A program made the position numbers and the translations under genes. A stretch of 35,767 nucleotides of DNA, taken from contig BQML01000027.1 of NCBI GenBank assembly GCA_022180565.1, forward strand, positions 1 to 35,767, written 5' to 3'. The notes under the pieces were generated by a model. It did no database searches, had not been told where the DNA came from, and worked only from the letters and a program-made list of their open reading frames with translations. Positions 17,930 to 25,814 of the stretch are shown in pieces (position 1 is the first letter of the stretch; each line of letters begins with the position of its first letter). Source of the stretch: Bacteroidia bacterium. GTDB taxonomy: Bacteria > Bacteroidota > Ignavibacteria > UBA10030.

Positions 17930-18745
17930 ATGCGCCTTTCGAATAGCGAACTGAAGCACCTCCGCTCTCTGACTCAAAAGAAAGTTCGCCAGAACGAAAA
18001 GAAGTTCCTTCTGGAGGGCTGGCGCGCTTTGAAAGAATTTCTGAATTCTTCGGTCGAAGCGGATCTCGTGGCGGTGCTCCCGTCGTATTTCGAGGATCCT
18101 GACTACCGTAAGATGCTTGACGCTGTGCGCGAACGAAAGATTCCGGTGAAGGAAATCACAGAGAAAGAACTGCGATCGGTCTCTGAGACCGTCCATGCCC
18201 AGGGCGTTGTGGCCGTGATCCATCAGCGATCAACCCCGCTCTCACCGTCCGTGCTCGACCAGGCGCGGATGGTCGTTGCCGCCGACGCCATCAGCGATCC
18301 CGGCAACCTTGGCTCCATCATCCGAACGGCAGACTGGTTTGGCGTGGATCTGGTCGTTTTGGGCAAAGGGTGCGTCGAACTTTATAACGACAAAGTTGTT
18401 CGGACAACCGTGGGCTCCCTCTTTCACGTTCGCATAGCCAATGATGTAGATCTTGCCGCGGCGGCCGTTCAATTCAAAAACGCGGGATTCCGCCTGTTGG
18501 CGCTCTCTGCCGAAGGCCGCGTGAGTTATCACACACTGAACTGGAACGCAAAAACTGTTATGGTTGTCGGCAACGAAGCGCATGGCGTCTCAAAGGACGT
18601 GCGGGGCGTCGTGGATGAGGTCGTGAAGATTCCGCGGGAAGGACGCGCAGAATCCTTGAATGTCGGCGTCGCATGCGGCATCGTGCTGGCTCACAGGATG
18701 GTATCGGGACAAGGAGGAAAACGGACATCGACAATCAAACATTGA
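17930..18745 (+). CDS. SpoU/TrmH-family RNA 2'-O-methyltransferase
   Basis: 271 residues. The N-terminal part (MRLSNSELKHLRSLTQKKVRQ...FLLEGWRALKEFL) is the L30e-like substrate-binding domain. The C-terminal SPOUT knot has the three family motifs: SDPGNLGSIIRTADWFG, VGNEAHGVS and IPREGRAESLNVGVACG. It methylates the ribose of a tRNA or 23S rRNA nucleotide with SAM; the exact target cannot be read from the sequence (RlmB-like is likely). ATG 17930 gives the usual N-terminus; a GTG at 17891 in frame would add 13 atypical residues. TATATTTT just upstream (17915-17922) could be a -7 box, but there is no TTG at the expected distance. Confidence 0.92.
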   Translation: MRLSNSELKHLRSLTQKKVRQNEKKFLLEGWRALKEFLNSSVEADLVAVLPSYFEDPDYRKMLDAVRERKIPVKEITEKELRSVSETVHAQGVVAVIHQRSTPLSPSVLDQARMVVAADAISDPGNLGSIIRTADWFGVDLVVLGKGCVELYNDKVVRTTVGSLFHVRIANDVDLAAAAVQFKNAGFRLLALSAEGRVSYHTLNWNAKTVMVVGNEAHGVSKDVRGVVDEVVKIPREGRAESLNVGVACGIVLAHRMVSGQGGKRTSTIKH

Positions 18746-19674
18746 CATCCGTACCTGGTTTTTTGGTCGGGCATAGTTCGGATTTGCTGAACGCCACTGG
18801 ATGCACGGTCGTGCTGTGCCCGCCCAAGACGCGCGGGAGCTGTGAGGTACGCGGGAATTCCCCCGGAAGCCGGGAGCTGGCGCTCCTGGCGCCGGAGAAG
18901 TCTATGCAGGAGGTCCATGCAATTCTGCTCACGGGCGGCAGTGCGTTTGGACTTGCCGCGGCCGACGGCGTTGTTCAATGGCTCCAGGAAAAGGAGAGAG
19001 GATACCAGACTCCCTGGGCCAGAGTTCCGATTGTTCCCGCCGCCGTGGTGTTCGATCTCAACGTCGGCAAGAGCACCGTACGTCCGACGCCGGCGATGGG
19101 GTACGAGGCCTGCAGAGCGGCCACCTCCGACGCGGTGGCTCTGGGCAGTGTGGGAGCAGGAACCGGAGCAACGGTTGGCAAATGGGCCGGTACAGAGGCC
19201 TGGATGAAAGGGGGTGTGGGTTCTGCGGCGTTTGAGTTTGAAGGCCTTAAGATCGGCGTTCTCGCCGTTGTCAATGCGGTGGGCGACATTGTCGATGCCA
19301 ACGGAAAAATCCTTGCAGGCGCGCGCGCAAAAGATGGGACGTTCTTGGGAGATCGACAAAGGGTCCGCATCTTCGCGCGGGGAAGACCCCTCCTGCAATC
19401 GAATACCACCCTTGTCGTGATGAGCACGAACGCAAACCTTTCGAAGCTTGACCTCTACAAAGTTTGTCAGCGAATGCACGACGGAATGGCGCGGGCCGTC
19501 GTTCCGGTCCACACAAGTTATGACGGCGACGTGTGCTTCGCTCTTTCCAGCGGTACCGTCGAGGCCGATCTCGACCTCATCGCAGAACAATCGGCACATC
19601 TGACGGCATCCGCCATTCGCAACGCGGTGCTATCGGCTCGCAGTGTCGGTTCGGTGCCCGCCCTGCGGGACTGA
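18727..19674 (+). CDS. P1 family (S58) peptidase / NylC-DmpA-like hydrolase
   Basis: An N-terminal-nucleophile hydrolase of the DmpA / NylC group (aminopeptidases and amide-oligomer hydrolases) that cuts itself into two chains. Conserved segments are LTSVPGFLVGHSSD, TGCTVVLCP, AILLTGGSAFGLAAADGV, VVFDLNVGK, GSVGAGTGATVGK and, at the processing site, SNTTLVVMSTNA. Self-cleavage should fall between the Asn and the first Thr (codon 19405-19407), as in NylC. The start is uncertain. A perfect AGGAGG (18712-18717) lies nine bases before ATC 18727, which gives the family's usual N-terminus, but ATC is a rare start. Alternatives are TTG 18742, whose codon overlaps the stop of the methyltransferase gene (TTGA), and ATG 18673, deep inside that gene. 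The natural substrate is unknown. Confidence 0.88.
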   Translation: MDNQTLTSVPGFLVGHSSDLLNATGCTVVLCPPKTRGSCEVRGNSPGSRELALLAPEKSMQEVHAILLTGGSAFGLAAADGVVQWLQEKERGYQTPWARVPIVPAAVVFDLNVGKSTVRPTPAMGYEACRAATSDAVALGSVGAGTGATVGKWAGTEAWMKGGVGSAAFEFEGLKIGVLAVVNAVGDIVDANGKILAGARAKDGTFLGDRQRVRIFARGRPLLQSNTTLVVMSTNANLSKLDLYKVCQRMHDGMARAVVPVHTSYDGDVCFALSSGTVEADLDLIAEQSAHLTASAIRNAVLSARSVGSVPALRD

Positions 19675-19775
19675 CCGATACGAGCACAAGGTTCTCCAGT
19701 ACTTTCTCTCCTTTTTTTGATATATTACATCGCAGGGATCATCCGCTCTACTGAAATCTTCACGAAGGAGACTCG

Positions 19776-20375
19776 TTGAAGGCGGCATTAGCATGGCTTC
19801 AGAGGCTTAAGGACTGGGTGGAGGGCTTGGCCCGAAAGCCCGGCGCAGGATGGGCGTTGTTTGTGTTGGCTTTTGCGGAGTCATCGTTCTTTCCCATCCC
19901 TCCGGATGTGCTGTTGATTGCTCTGGCCGTTGCCGTGCCCGCCAGGGCCTTCTCCTACGCGATGGTGTGCTCTGTCGGGTCCGTACTCGGAGGGATGTTC
20001 GGATACCTGATCGGGCTGGAGTTTTACGAGGTGCTCGGCCGGCAAATTATCGATTTCTACGGTCTGCAGGAACAGTATCTTGCGGTCCAGAGGCTCTATG
20101 AAAGCAACGCGTTCTCCGCAATCGCGGTGGCGGGATTTACACCGATTCCGTACAAGGTCTTCACGATCGCGGCAGGCGCATTCCAGGTTTCATTCGAGAC
20201 CCTCGTGATCGCCTCGACGCTCAGCAGACCCGCGCGTTTTTTTCTTGTGGCCGGACTGTTCTATTTTTTTGGGCCGGCGATCAAGCCGTGGATCGACAAG
20301 TATTTCGAGGTGCTCACCGTAGTGTTTGTGGTCTTGCTCATAGGCGGTTTTGTGCTGGTGAAGTATCTTGTCTAG
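19776..20375 (+). CDS. YqaA/VTT-domain membrane protein
   Basis: 199 residues with about five hydrophobic segments and the VTT (SNARE-associated / DedA-like) signature: FAESSFFPIPPDVLLIALA near residues 33-51, then GSVLGGMFGYLIG, and AGFTPIPYKVFTIAAGAF near residues 114-131. These paired re-entrant loops are typical of the YqaA branch. DedA-superfamily proteins are linked with lipid-carrier flipping and membrane homeostasis, but YqaA function is not settled. The start is TTG 19776, supported by AAGGAG six bases before it. A T-run followed by TATATTAC (19721-19728) upstream may be part of a promoter, but no -33 element is evident. The gene starts a long series of closely packed genes. Confidence 0.88.
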   Translation: MKAALAWLQRLKDWVEGLARKPGAGWALFVLAFAESSFFPIPPDVLLIALAVAVPARAFSYAMVCSVGSVLGGMFGYLIGLEFYEVLGRQIIDFYGLQEQYLAVQRLYESNAFSAIAVAGFTPIPYKVFTIAAGAFQVSFETLVIASTLSRPARFFLVAGLFYFFGPAIKPWIDKYFEVLTVVFVVLLIGGFVLVKYLV

Positions 20376-20397
20376 GAGAGAAAAAAGGAGGCAACCT

Positions 20398-21006
20398 ATG
20401 ACCAAAACAATCGTCCTCACTATGCTGACTTTGATGGTTTTTGTCCCGTCAGCACTCATCGGCCAGAACATCCGTCAGTCGTACAGCGGAAAGCTCGGAT
20501 TCTACGCCCCTGGGGATGGATTAAACAACGGTTTCATGATCGGAGCCGATGGGATCACAGAGTTCCTGCGGTTTGATTTTTCGCTGAACCTGACGGCAGA
20601 TCTCTATTTCAAACAGTCCTTCAATTTCTTCAAAGATCCGAAGCCCGAGATTCTCCGTCAGCAAATCGTCCTCATCCCCATCCACGCGGGGGCGGCGTAC
20701 AAGATCTTTGATGTCGCCGATGCAGAATCCCGGGGATATGTGGGAGCGGGTGCGGGATATTATCTGTATTTTTATGGAATCGATTATCGAAGCAATTCGG
20801 GCGGCCTGTTGGGCAGTGCCTTGACACAGTCGGAGTCCAAGAACGGCGGGAATTTCTTTGCGGTCCTGTTCGCAAGGATTCTGATCGGACAGGTATTTGT
20901 GGAACCGAAATGGTACCTTGCCACAAAAGATGAGGACGCCGTCGGTGCCCATGCGTTCGTTGTCAATCCGTCGGGATTCAGCATTGCCCTGGGATTTCAG
21001 TATTGA
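20398..21006 (+). CDS. Outer-membrane beta-barrel protein
   Basis: 202 residues: a signal peptide (MTKTIVLTMLTLMVFVPSALIG, cut to under this by cleavage near LIG-QN) and then alternating polar/aromatic strands (YSGKLGFYAPG, LRFDFSLNLTADLYF, GYVGAGAGYYLYFYG, FSIALGFQY). The chain ends with an aromatic residue in a terminal strand, as expected of outer-membrane barrels assembled by the BAM complex. About eight strands would fit, in the OmpA/OmpW size range. ATG 20398 follows a perfect AGGAGG. Function is unknown; a structural or small-pore protein is most likely. Confidence 0.78.
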   Translation: MTKTIVLTMLTLMVFVPSALIGQNIRQSYSGKLGFYAPGDGLNNGFMIGADGITEFLRFDFSLNLTADLYFKQSFNFFKDPKPEILRQQIVLIPIHAGAAYKIFDVADAESRGYVGAGAGYYLYFYGIDYRSNSGGLLGSALTQSESKNGGNFFAVLFARILIGQVFVEPKWYLATKDEDAVGAHAFVVNPSGFSIALGFQY

Positions 21007-21015
21007 TCGTCAATC

Positions 21016-21507
21016 ATGCCCTTGATTCTCAGTGACATCGTGGAGGTCTGTGTCTTCAAGAACGCGGGTCCGCGCCGACGATATCTTGCTCTGAAGCGTT
21101 CGGCAGAGGATTCGCTCTACCCCGGCATCTGGCAATTGGTGACGGGGATGATCGCGGACGATGAACACGCCGCGGCCGCGGCCCTCCGCGAGGTGAGGGA
21201 GGAAACAGGGCTTACCGCACTTCGGCTGTGGCGCCTTCCCTCTGTCAACTCCTTCTACGATCATGTCCATGACGCGGTCCATCTCTGTCCGGCCTTTGCG
21301 GTCGAAGTGGCGGAGAACTCGGAGCCAAGGCTTTCGTCGGAACATTCCGGCTATGAATGGTGTTCGCTCGAGCGCGCTCTTCACCTTCTGCCCTGGTCGG
21401 GACAGAGGGCAAGCATAAACCTTGTCGATGCGCGGATCATTGACGGTACCGATGAAGCGGTTCTGCTGGAAATCCCTCTCCATGAACTGGAAAGGAAACT
21501 AGAGTGA
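21016..21507 (+). CDS. Nudix hydrolase
   Basis: 163 residues. The Nudix box is complete at residues 44-66: G-x5-E-x7-REVREETGL, which binds magnesium and cleaves nucleoside diphosphates linked to another group. Flanking parts (YLALKRS, YPGIWQLVTG, GYEWCSLERAL) resemble the dATP / dihydroneopterin-triphosphate pyrophosphatase branch, but the substrate cannot be fixed. The start lies 9 bases after the barrel gene, and the stop overlaps the GTG of the next gene by four bases (GTGA). Confidence 0.92.
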   Translation: MPLILSDIVEVCVFKNAGPRRRYLALKRSAEDSLYPGIWQLVTGMIADDEHAAAAALREVREETGLTALRLWRLPSVNSFYDHVHDAVHLCPAFAVEVAENSEPRLSSEHSGYEWCSLERALHLLPWSGQRASINLVDARIIDGTDEAVLLEIPLHELERKLE

Positions 21508-22421
21508 GTCTGCTCGTTGTCGGTTCGGTTGCCCTCGATTCCGTAGAGACGCCGTTTGGGAAGGCCGAGAATGCCCTCGGGGGGTCCGCCGTATACATTT
21601 CGATGGCGGCAAGCTACTTCGCGGCTCCGGTGCGAGTCGTTGCCGTCGTCGGAGGGGATTTTCCAAAAAAGTACGTCCGCCTGCTCGAAGAGCGCGCGAT
21701 CGATCTGGATGGGCTCAAGGTAGTCGACCATGCGAAGACGTTCCGCTGGGGCGGGCGATATCACTACGACCTCAATGTGCGTGATTCGCTTTACACAGAG
21801 CTGAATGCGTTCGAACACTTCGATCCGGTGATCCCCGAGGGATACCGGAAATCCTCCTATGTGTGTCTGGGCAACATTCATCCGGCGCTGCAGAGGAAGG
21901 TCCTGGGGCAGATCGACGGGCCGCGCCTCGTGATTGGCGACACAATGAACTATTGGATCGAAAACACAGCGGACGAACTGCAGAAGACCCTGAAGGTGAT
22001 GGATGTATTGATTGTGAACGATTCTGAAGCACGTCTCCTCACGCGCGAGCCAAATCTGGTCAAAGCTGCCAAGGCCATTATTGCCATGGGACCGACGATC
22101 GTCATTATTAAGAAAGGCGAGCATGGGGCGTTGCTGGTCACGAAAGAGACTATTTTTTCCGCCCCCGCCTATCCCTTGGAGACCATCTACGATCCGACCG
22201 GTGCGGGTGACTCGTTCGCAGGCGGATTCGCCGGATGGCTGGCAAAAACCGATGATCTCTCCCCGGAGAACCTGAAACGAGCAGTCATTTACGGCAGCTC
22301 GCTGGCATCGTTCTGTGTCGAGCGTTTCAGTGTGGAACGACTGCGCGACCTCACGTTCCTGGAAATCAAGGACCGTTACCGGTCTTTCATGTCTCTCTCA
22401 CATTTCGACGATGGCGTCTGA
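21504..22421 (+). CDS. PfkB-family sugar/nucleoside kinase
   Basis: 305 residues of the ribokinase/PfkB fold. The N-terminal signature around ALGGSAVYISMAASYF is present, as are the later GDTMNYWIE and NDSEARLLT segments. The C-terminal ATP-site signature DPTGAGDSFAGGFAG includes the catalytic base D236. It phosphorylates a sugar or nucleoside hydroxyl using ATP. GTG 21504 overlaps the Nudix stop by four bases, and its own end overlaps mtnA by 11 bases. This tight link suggests a substrate connected with methylthioribose or a related pentose (inference), but no PfkB-type methylthioribose kinase is established to my knowledge. Confidence 0.92.
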   Translation: MSLLVVGSVALDSVETPFGKAENALGGSAVYISMAASYFAAPVRVVAVVGGDFPKKYVRLLEERAIDLDGLKVVDHAKTFRWGGRYHYDLNVRDSLYTELNAFEHFDPVIPEGYRKSSYVCLGNIHPALQRKVLGQIDGPRLVIGDTMNYWIENTADELQKTLKVMDVLIVNDSEARLLTREPNLVKAAKAIIAMGPTIVIIKKGEHGALLVTKETIFSAPAYPLETIYDPTGAGDSFAGGFAGWLAKTDDLSPENLKRAVIYGSSLASFCVERFSVERLRDLTFLEIKDRYRSFMSLSHFDDGV

Positions 22422-23460
22422 CCTGGAGGTGATTGGTTGGAGAGAGGGGAAACTCTGGTTTCTGGACCAAAGGCTTCTCCCCGCGGAAGAGCGTATTGTT
22501 GAGACGGAGGAACCTGAGGAGGTGTGTAGGGCGTTGAAATCCCTGGCCATCCGGGGTGCGCCATTGATCGGCATTGCTGCCGCTTACGGGATGGCGCTGG
22601 GACTGCGGTCGGGGATGTGGGAGGAGGAAGGCCTGGGGTCCCGACTTGAACGGCTCGCAACGCTTTTCTTGTCCACGCGGCCGACGGCAGTCAATTTGTT
22701 TAAGGCCGTCGATCGGGTGCGGCGGTCGGTGTTCGCCCACCGAGGATCAGGGGAGAACGCGGCTGAGGCCGCTCTCCGCGAGGCACGGATGATCCATGAA
22801 GAAGAACAGGCGATGTGCAGGGGGATCGCCGACCATGGCGCCAATCTCCTTTCGCCAGGCTCTGTTGTCCTGACACACTGCAATTCGGGAGCGCTGGCGA
22901 CCGGCGGTATCGGCACGGCTCTTGGGGTCATTCGCCGGGCCTGGGAACGAGGAACGCTCCGTCACGTCTATATGAATGAGACACGGCCGCTTTTACAGGG
23001 GGCGCGGCTGACGGCCTGGGAACTCGGGAAGCTGGGAATTCCAGCCACGCTGATAGTGGACTCGGCATCCGCATTCCTTATGCAGGGGGGACGAGTGCAC
23101 GCTGTGATCGTCGGGGCCGACCGGATCGCCGCGAACGGAGACACTGCGAACAAGATCGGCACCTACGCGCTGGCCTTGGCGGCTCACCACCATGGGATTC
23201 CGTTTTACGTCGCTGCACCGACGTCCACCATCGATCTTGCCGCCCGCGCCGGCAAGGATATTCCAATCGAAGTGCGCAGCGAGGAGGAGCTTGTGATGCT
23301 GGGAAGCAAGCGGGTGGCTCCGGAAGGGACGGCGGCGTACAACCCCGCATTTGATGTGACGCCCGGTTCCTTGATCACCGCTATCGTGACCGAACGCGGC
23401 GTTGTCCGCCCACCCTATACGGCGTCACTCGCCGCCACGGAGGAGAGGGTGCAGGCATGA
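22411..23460 (+). CDS. mtnA: S-methyl-5-thioribose-1-phosphate isomerase
   Basis: 349 residues, related to eIF2B alpha/beta/delta. Converts methylthioribose-1-phosphate to methylthioribulose-1-phosphate in methionine salvage. It also serves in 5-deoxyribose disposal in some bacteria. The catalytic Cys lies in THCNSGALATGGIGTALG (C157) and the catalytic Asp in VGADRIAANGDTANKIGTY (D237). SLAIRGAPLIGIAAAYG and YMNETRPLLQGARLTAWEL are diagnostic of MtnA. ATG 22411 is chosen because it gives the usual N-terminus (LEVIGWREGKLWFLDQ); an in-frame ATG at 22315 lies far inside the kinase gene. The stop overlaps recO by four bases (ATGA). No mtnB, mtnC, mtnD or mtnP is in the window. Confidence 0.94.
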   Translation: MASDLEVIGWREGKLWFLDQRLLPAEERIVETEEPEEVCRALKSLAIRGAPLIGIAAAYGMALGLRSGMWEEEGLGSRLERLATLFLSTRPTAVNLFKAVDRVRRSVFAHRGSGENAAEAALREARMIHEEEQAMCRGIADHGANLLSPGSVVLTHCNSGALATGGIGTALGVIRRAWERGTLRHVYMNETRPLLQGARLTAWELGKLGIPATLIVDSASAFLMQGGRVHAVIVGADRIAANGDTANKIGTYALALAAHHHGIPFYVAAPTSTIDLAARAGKDIPIEVRSEEELVMLGSKRVAPEGTAAYNPAFDVTPGSLITAIVTERGVVRPPYTASLAATEERVQA

Positions 23461-24248
23461 TCGTTCGAACGGATGCCGTGGTTCTGAAGTCGATGAGGTT
23501 TCGCGACACGAGCAAGATTGTCACGTTTTACACCCGAAGATTCGGAAAGGTGGCAGCCGTAGCCAAAGGCGCGAGGGAAACGAAAAGCAAATTCGGGGCC
23601 GCGCTTGAGCCGATGACCGAGGTGCATCTGGTCCTCTACAAGAAGGCTCAGCGCGATCTTCAGCTGGTGTCGCAATGCGATATCGTGAAACCGTTCAAGA
23701 ACATCCATGCGGGCATGGAGAGGATGCAGACCGCTCTCTCGGTGCTGGAACTCCTCCATCAGCTCACGCACGATGAAGAAGAAAACCCGGCCGTGTACGC
23801 GCTCCTGACGGAAACGCTGGAAGCCATTGACCAGGCGGACAGGAACTTTCAGAATTACCTGTACGCATTCGAACTTCGGTTCTCGGCGTTGTTTGGATTC
23901 CGTCCCGTGTTCGAACATTGCTTCGTCTGCGGGCGCGGCGTTGCCGATGAGAATCCCCGGATCATGTTCCGCATCGATCGCGGAGGACTCCTCTGTTCCC
24001 GATGTGCCGATCGCCGCATCGGCGACCGTTGGGCCGGAATCTCGACATCCATTGGGAGCCCGACTGCGCGGATTCTTCAGCGCCTCCTGACGGCAAGGCT
24101 TGATAGCCTTTCCGCGTTGGCGTACGGAGGACCGGTGTGGAACGAAGTGGACGAAACTTTGCGTTCATATTTACGGTACCATTTTGAGGGTTGGAGACCG
24201 TTGAAATCTGCGGAAGTGTTCCGGGCCATGACGGCCGACGGACACTGA
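23457..24248 (+). CDS. recO: DNA repair protein RecO
   Basis: 263 residues. With RecR it loads RecA on SSB-coated single-stranded DNA in recombination repair. The N-terminal OB fold (IVRTDAVVLKSMRFRDTSKIVTFYTRRFG) has the typical KGAR segment. A helical domain follows, and then a zinc ribbon with two CxxC pairs: HCFVCGRG and LLCSRCADRR. All four Cys are present, unlike RecO of some proteobacteria. The start overlaps the mtnA stop by four bases (ATGA). Confidence 0.95.
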   Translation: MIVRTDAVVLKSMRFRDTSKIVTFYTRRFGKVAAVAKGARETKSKFGAALEPMTEVHLVLYKKAQRDLQLVSQCDIVKPFKNIHAGMERMQTALSVLELLHQLTHDEEENPAVYALLTETLEAIDQADRNFQNYLYAFELRFSALFGFRPVFEHCFVCGRGVADENPRIMFRIDRGGLLCSRCADRRIGDRWAGISTSIGSPTARILQRLLTARLDSLSALAYGGPVWNEVDETLRSYLRYHFEGWRPLKSAEVFRAMTADGH

Positions 24249-24275
24249 ACGCTTGTACTAAGGAGGACCTATCCC

Positions 24276-25814
24276 ATGTCAACAAAGTCTGTTATCACCG
24301 CTGTGCTGCTGATCGGCATCGGCATTGTGTTTGGAGTGATGCTGGTTTCGAACTTTAAGGGCGTGGATGTCAGTTTTGCCCAGGATCCGGTTCAGATCGG
24401 TTCCAACGGGCCCGCGCCGAAAGTCAACGAGGTGCTCCGGGCCCTGAACGAGGCCTTTCACACCGTCGCCAATGATGTCACGCCGTCCGTTGTCTACATT
24501 ACGGTAAAATCGTCCGGTCGTCGCCAGGAGGGACCGGAGAGGTTCTTTCATTTCTTCGGCCCCGAATTCCGTCTCGAGAACCCGCCGGAAATTGGAGCAG
24601 GGTCGGGAGTCATTCTGACAAGCGACGGATATATCCTGACCAACAATCACGTGGTTGACGGCGCAGACGACGATGGGATTCGGGTGACCCTCTCGGATAC
24701 GCGCGAGCTGAAAGGACGCCTGATCGGTACCGATCGATATACCGACCTTGCTGTCGTCAAGATCGACGCGAAGGACTTGCCTGTCCCGCGACTGGGTAAT
24801 TCAGATAACCTTCAGGTTGGACACGTCGTGTTCGCCGTCGGAAATCCGCTGGGACTGACGTCCACGATGACCCAGGGCATTGTGAGCGCGCTGGGGAGGC
24901 AGATCAACATTATCGACGATGAAGGGACCGGATACGGTATTGAGAACTTCATTCAGACGGACGCGGCGGTGAACCCCGGAAACAGCGGCGGGCCCCTGAT
25001 CGATATTTCGGGGGCGGTCGTGGGCATCAACACGGCCATCGCGACGACGAACCAACGCTATCAGGGATATAGTTTTGCCATCCCCGTCAATCTTGCCCGA
25101 AAGGTTGCTTCGGATATCATCCGATACGGCGAGGTACGCCGCGGATTCATCGGCGTCAGTATTCAGACCGTCGATGCCGTGACCGCTAAAGCCCAGGGGC
25201 TCGATAAGCCGCAGGGCGTTATTGTGCAGTCAGTCACCCCGGGCAGTGCCGGTGAGGAAGCGGGTCTGAAGCCCCTGGATATCATCTTGAGCGTTGACGG
25301 AAAAGAAGTCAACACGTCGCAACAACTCCAGACCCTGATTGCGAGCAAGGATCCGGGACAAACGGTCACGTTGAAGGTCTTTCGCGATAAGAAAACGATT
25401 GAAAAGAAGGTGACGTTGAAATTGCGCGAAGAGGAACGGGCCGTTGCCGCCACCGAACGCCGGCGGGGTACGTCGACAGATCGTGAACCCGCGGCCGCCT
25501 CTGTTTCAATCGAAGAACTGGGTCTCACGGTTCGGGCATTGGATGCGGCACGGAAAAAACAGCTTGACGTAGATCAAGGCGTTGTCGTGGAAAAGGTTGA
25601 GCCGTTCAGCGCCGCGGCAAGCAGGGGGATTGCTCCGGGAGATGTCATCCTGAGCGTCGGAAATCGAAGTGTAGGGAGCCCCGCGGAGTTTAAGGAAACC
25701 ATTGCAGGAATGAAGCCGGGCGAGGCCGTCATGCTGAGGGTGAAGAATGAAAATCGCCGCGTAAATTATGTTGCGATCCAGATTCCCGATCGCAAGGCAG
25801 ACGCCAACAGATGA
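24276..25814 (+). CDS. DegP/HtrA-type periplasmic serine protease (S1C) with two PDZ domains
   Basis: 512 residues. An N-terminal hydrophobic segment (residues 6-25) is a signal peptide or anchor, so the protein works in the periplasm in protein quality control. The trypsin-like domain has the full triad: H125 (TNNHVVDG), D157 (YTDLAVVKID) and S237 (NPGNSGGPL). A first PDZ domain follows from about residue 280 (RRGFIGVSIQTVDA...PGSAGEEAGLKPLDIILSVDGK). A charged, Ala/Arg-rich linker leads to a second PDZ domain (LGLTVRALDA...GVVVEKVEPFSAAASRGIAPGDVILSVG). ATG is preceded by a strong TAAGGAGG. The stop overlaps aroC by four bases (ATGA). Confidence 0.95.
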   Translation: MSTKSVITAVLLIGIGIVFGVMLVSNFKGVDVSFAQDPVQIGSNGPAPKVNEVLRALNEAFHTVANDVTPSVVYITVKSSGRRQEGPERFFHFFGPEFRLENPPEIGAGSGVILTSDGYILTNNHVVDGADDDGIRVTLSDTRELKGRLIGTDRYTDLAVVKIDAKDLPVPRLGNSDNLQVGHVVFAVGNPLGLTSTMTQGIVSALGRQINIIDDEGTGYGIENFIQTDAAVNPGNSGGPLIDISGAVVGINTAIATTNQRYQGYSFAIPVNLARKVASDIIRYGEVRRGFIGVSIQTVDAVTAKAQGLDKPQGVIVQSVTPGSAGEEAGLKPLDIILSVDGKEVNTSQQLQTLIASKDPGQTVTLKVFRDKKTIEKKVTLKLREEERAVAATERRRGTSTDREPAAASVSIEELGLTVRALDAARKKQLDVDQGVVVEKVEPFSAAASRGIAPGDVILSVGNRSVGSPAEFKETIAGMKPGEAVMLRVKNENRRVNYVAIQIPDRKADANR

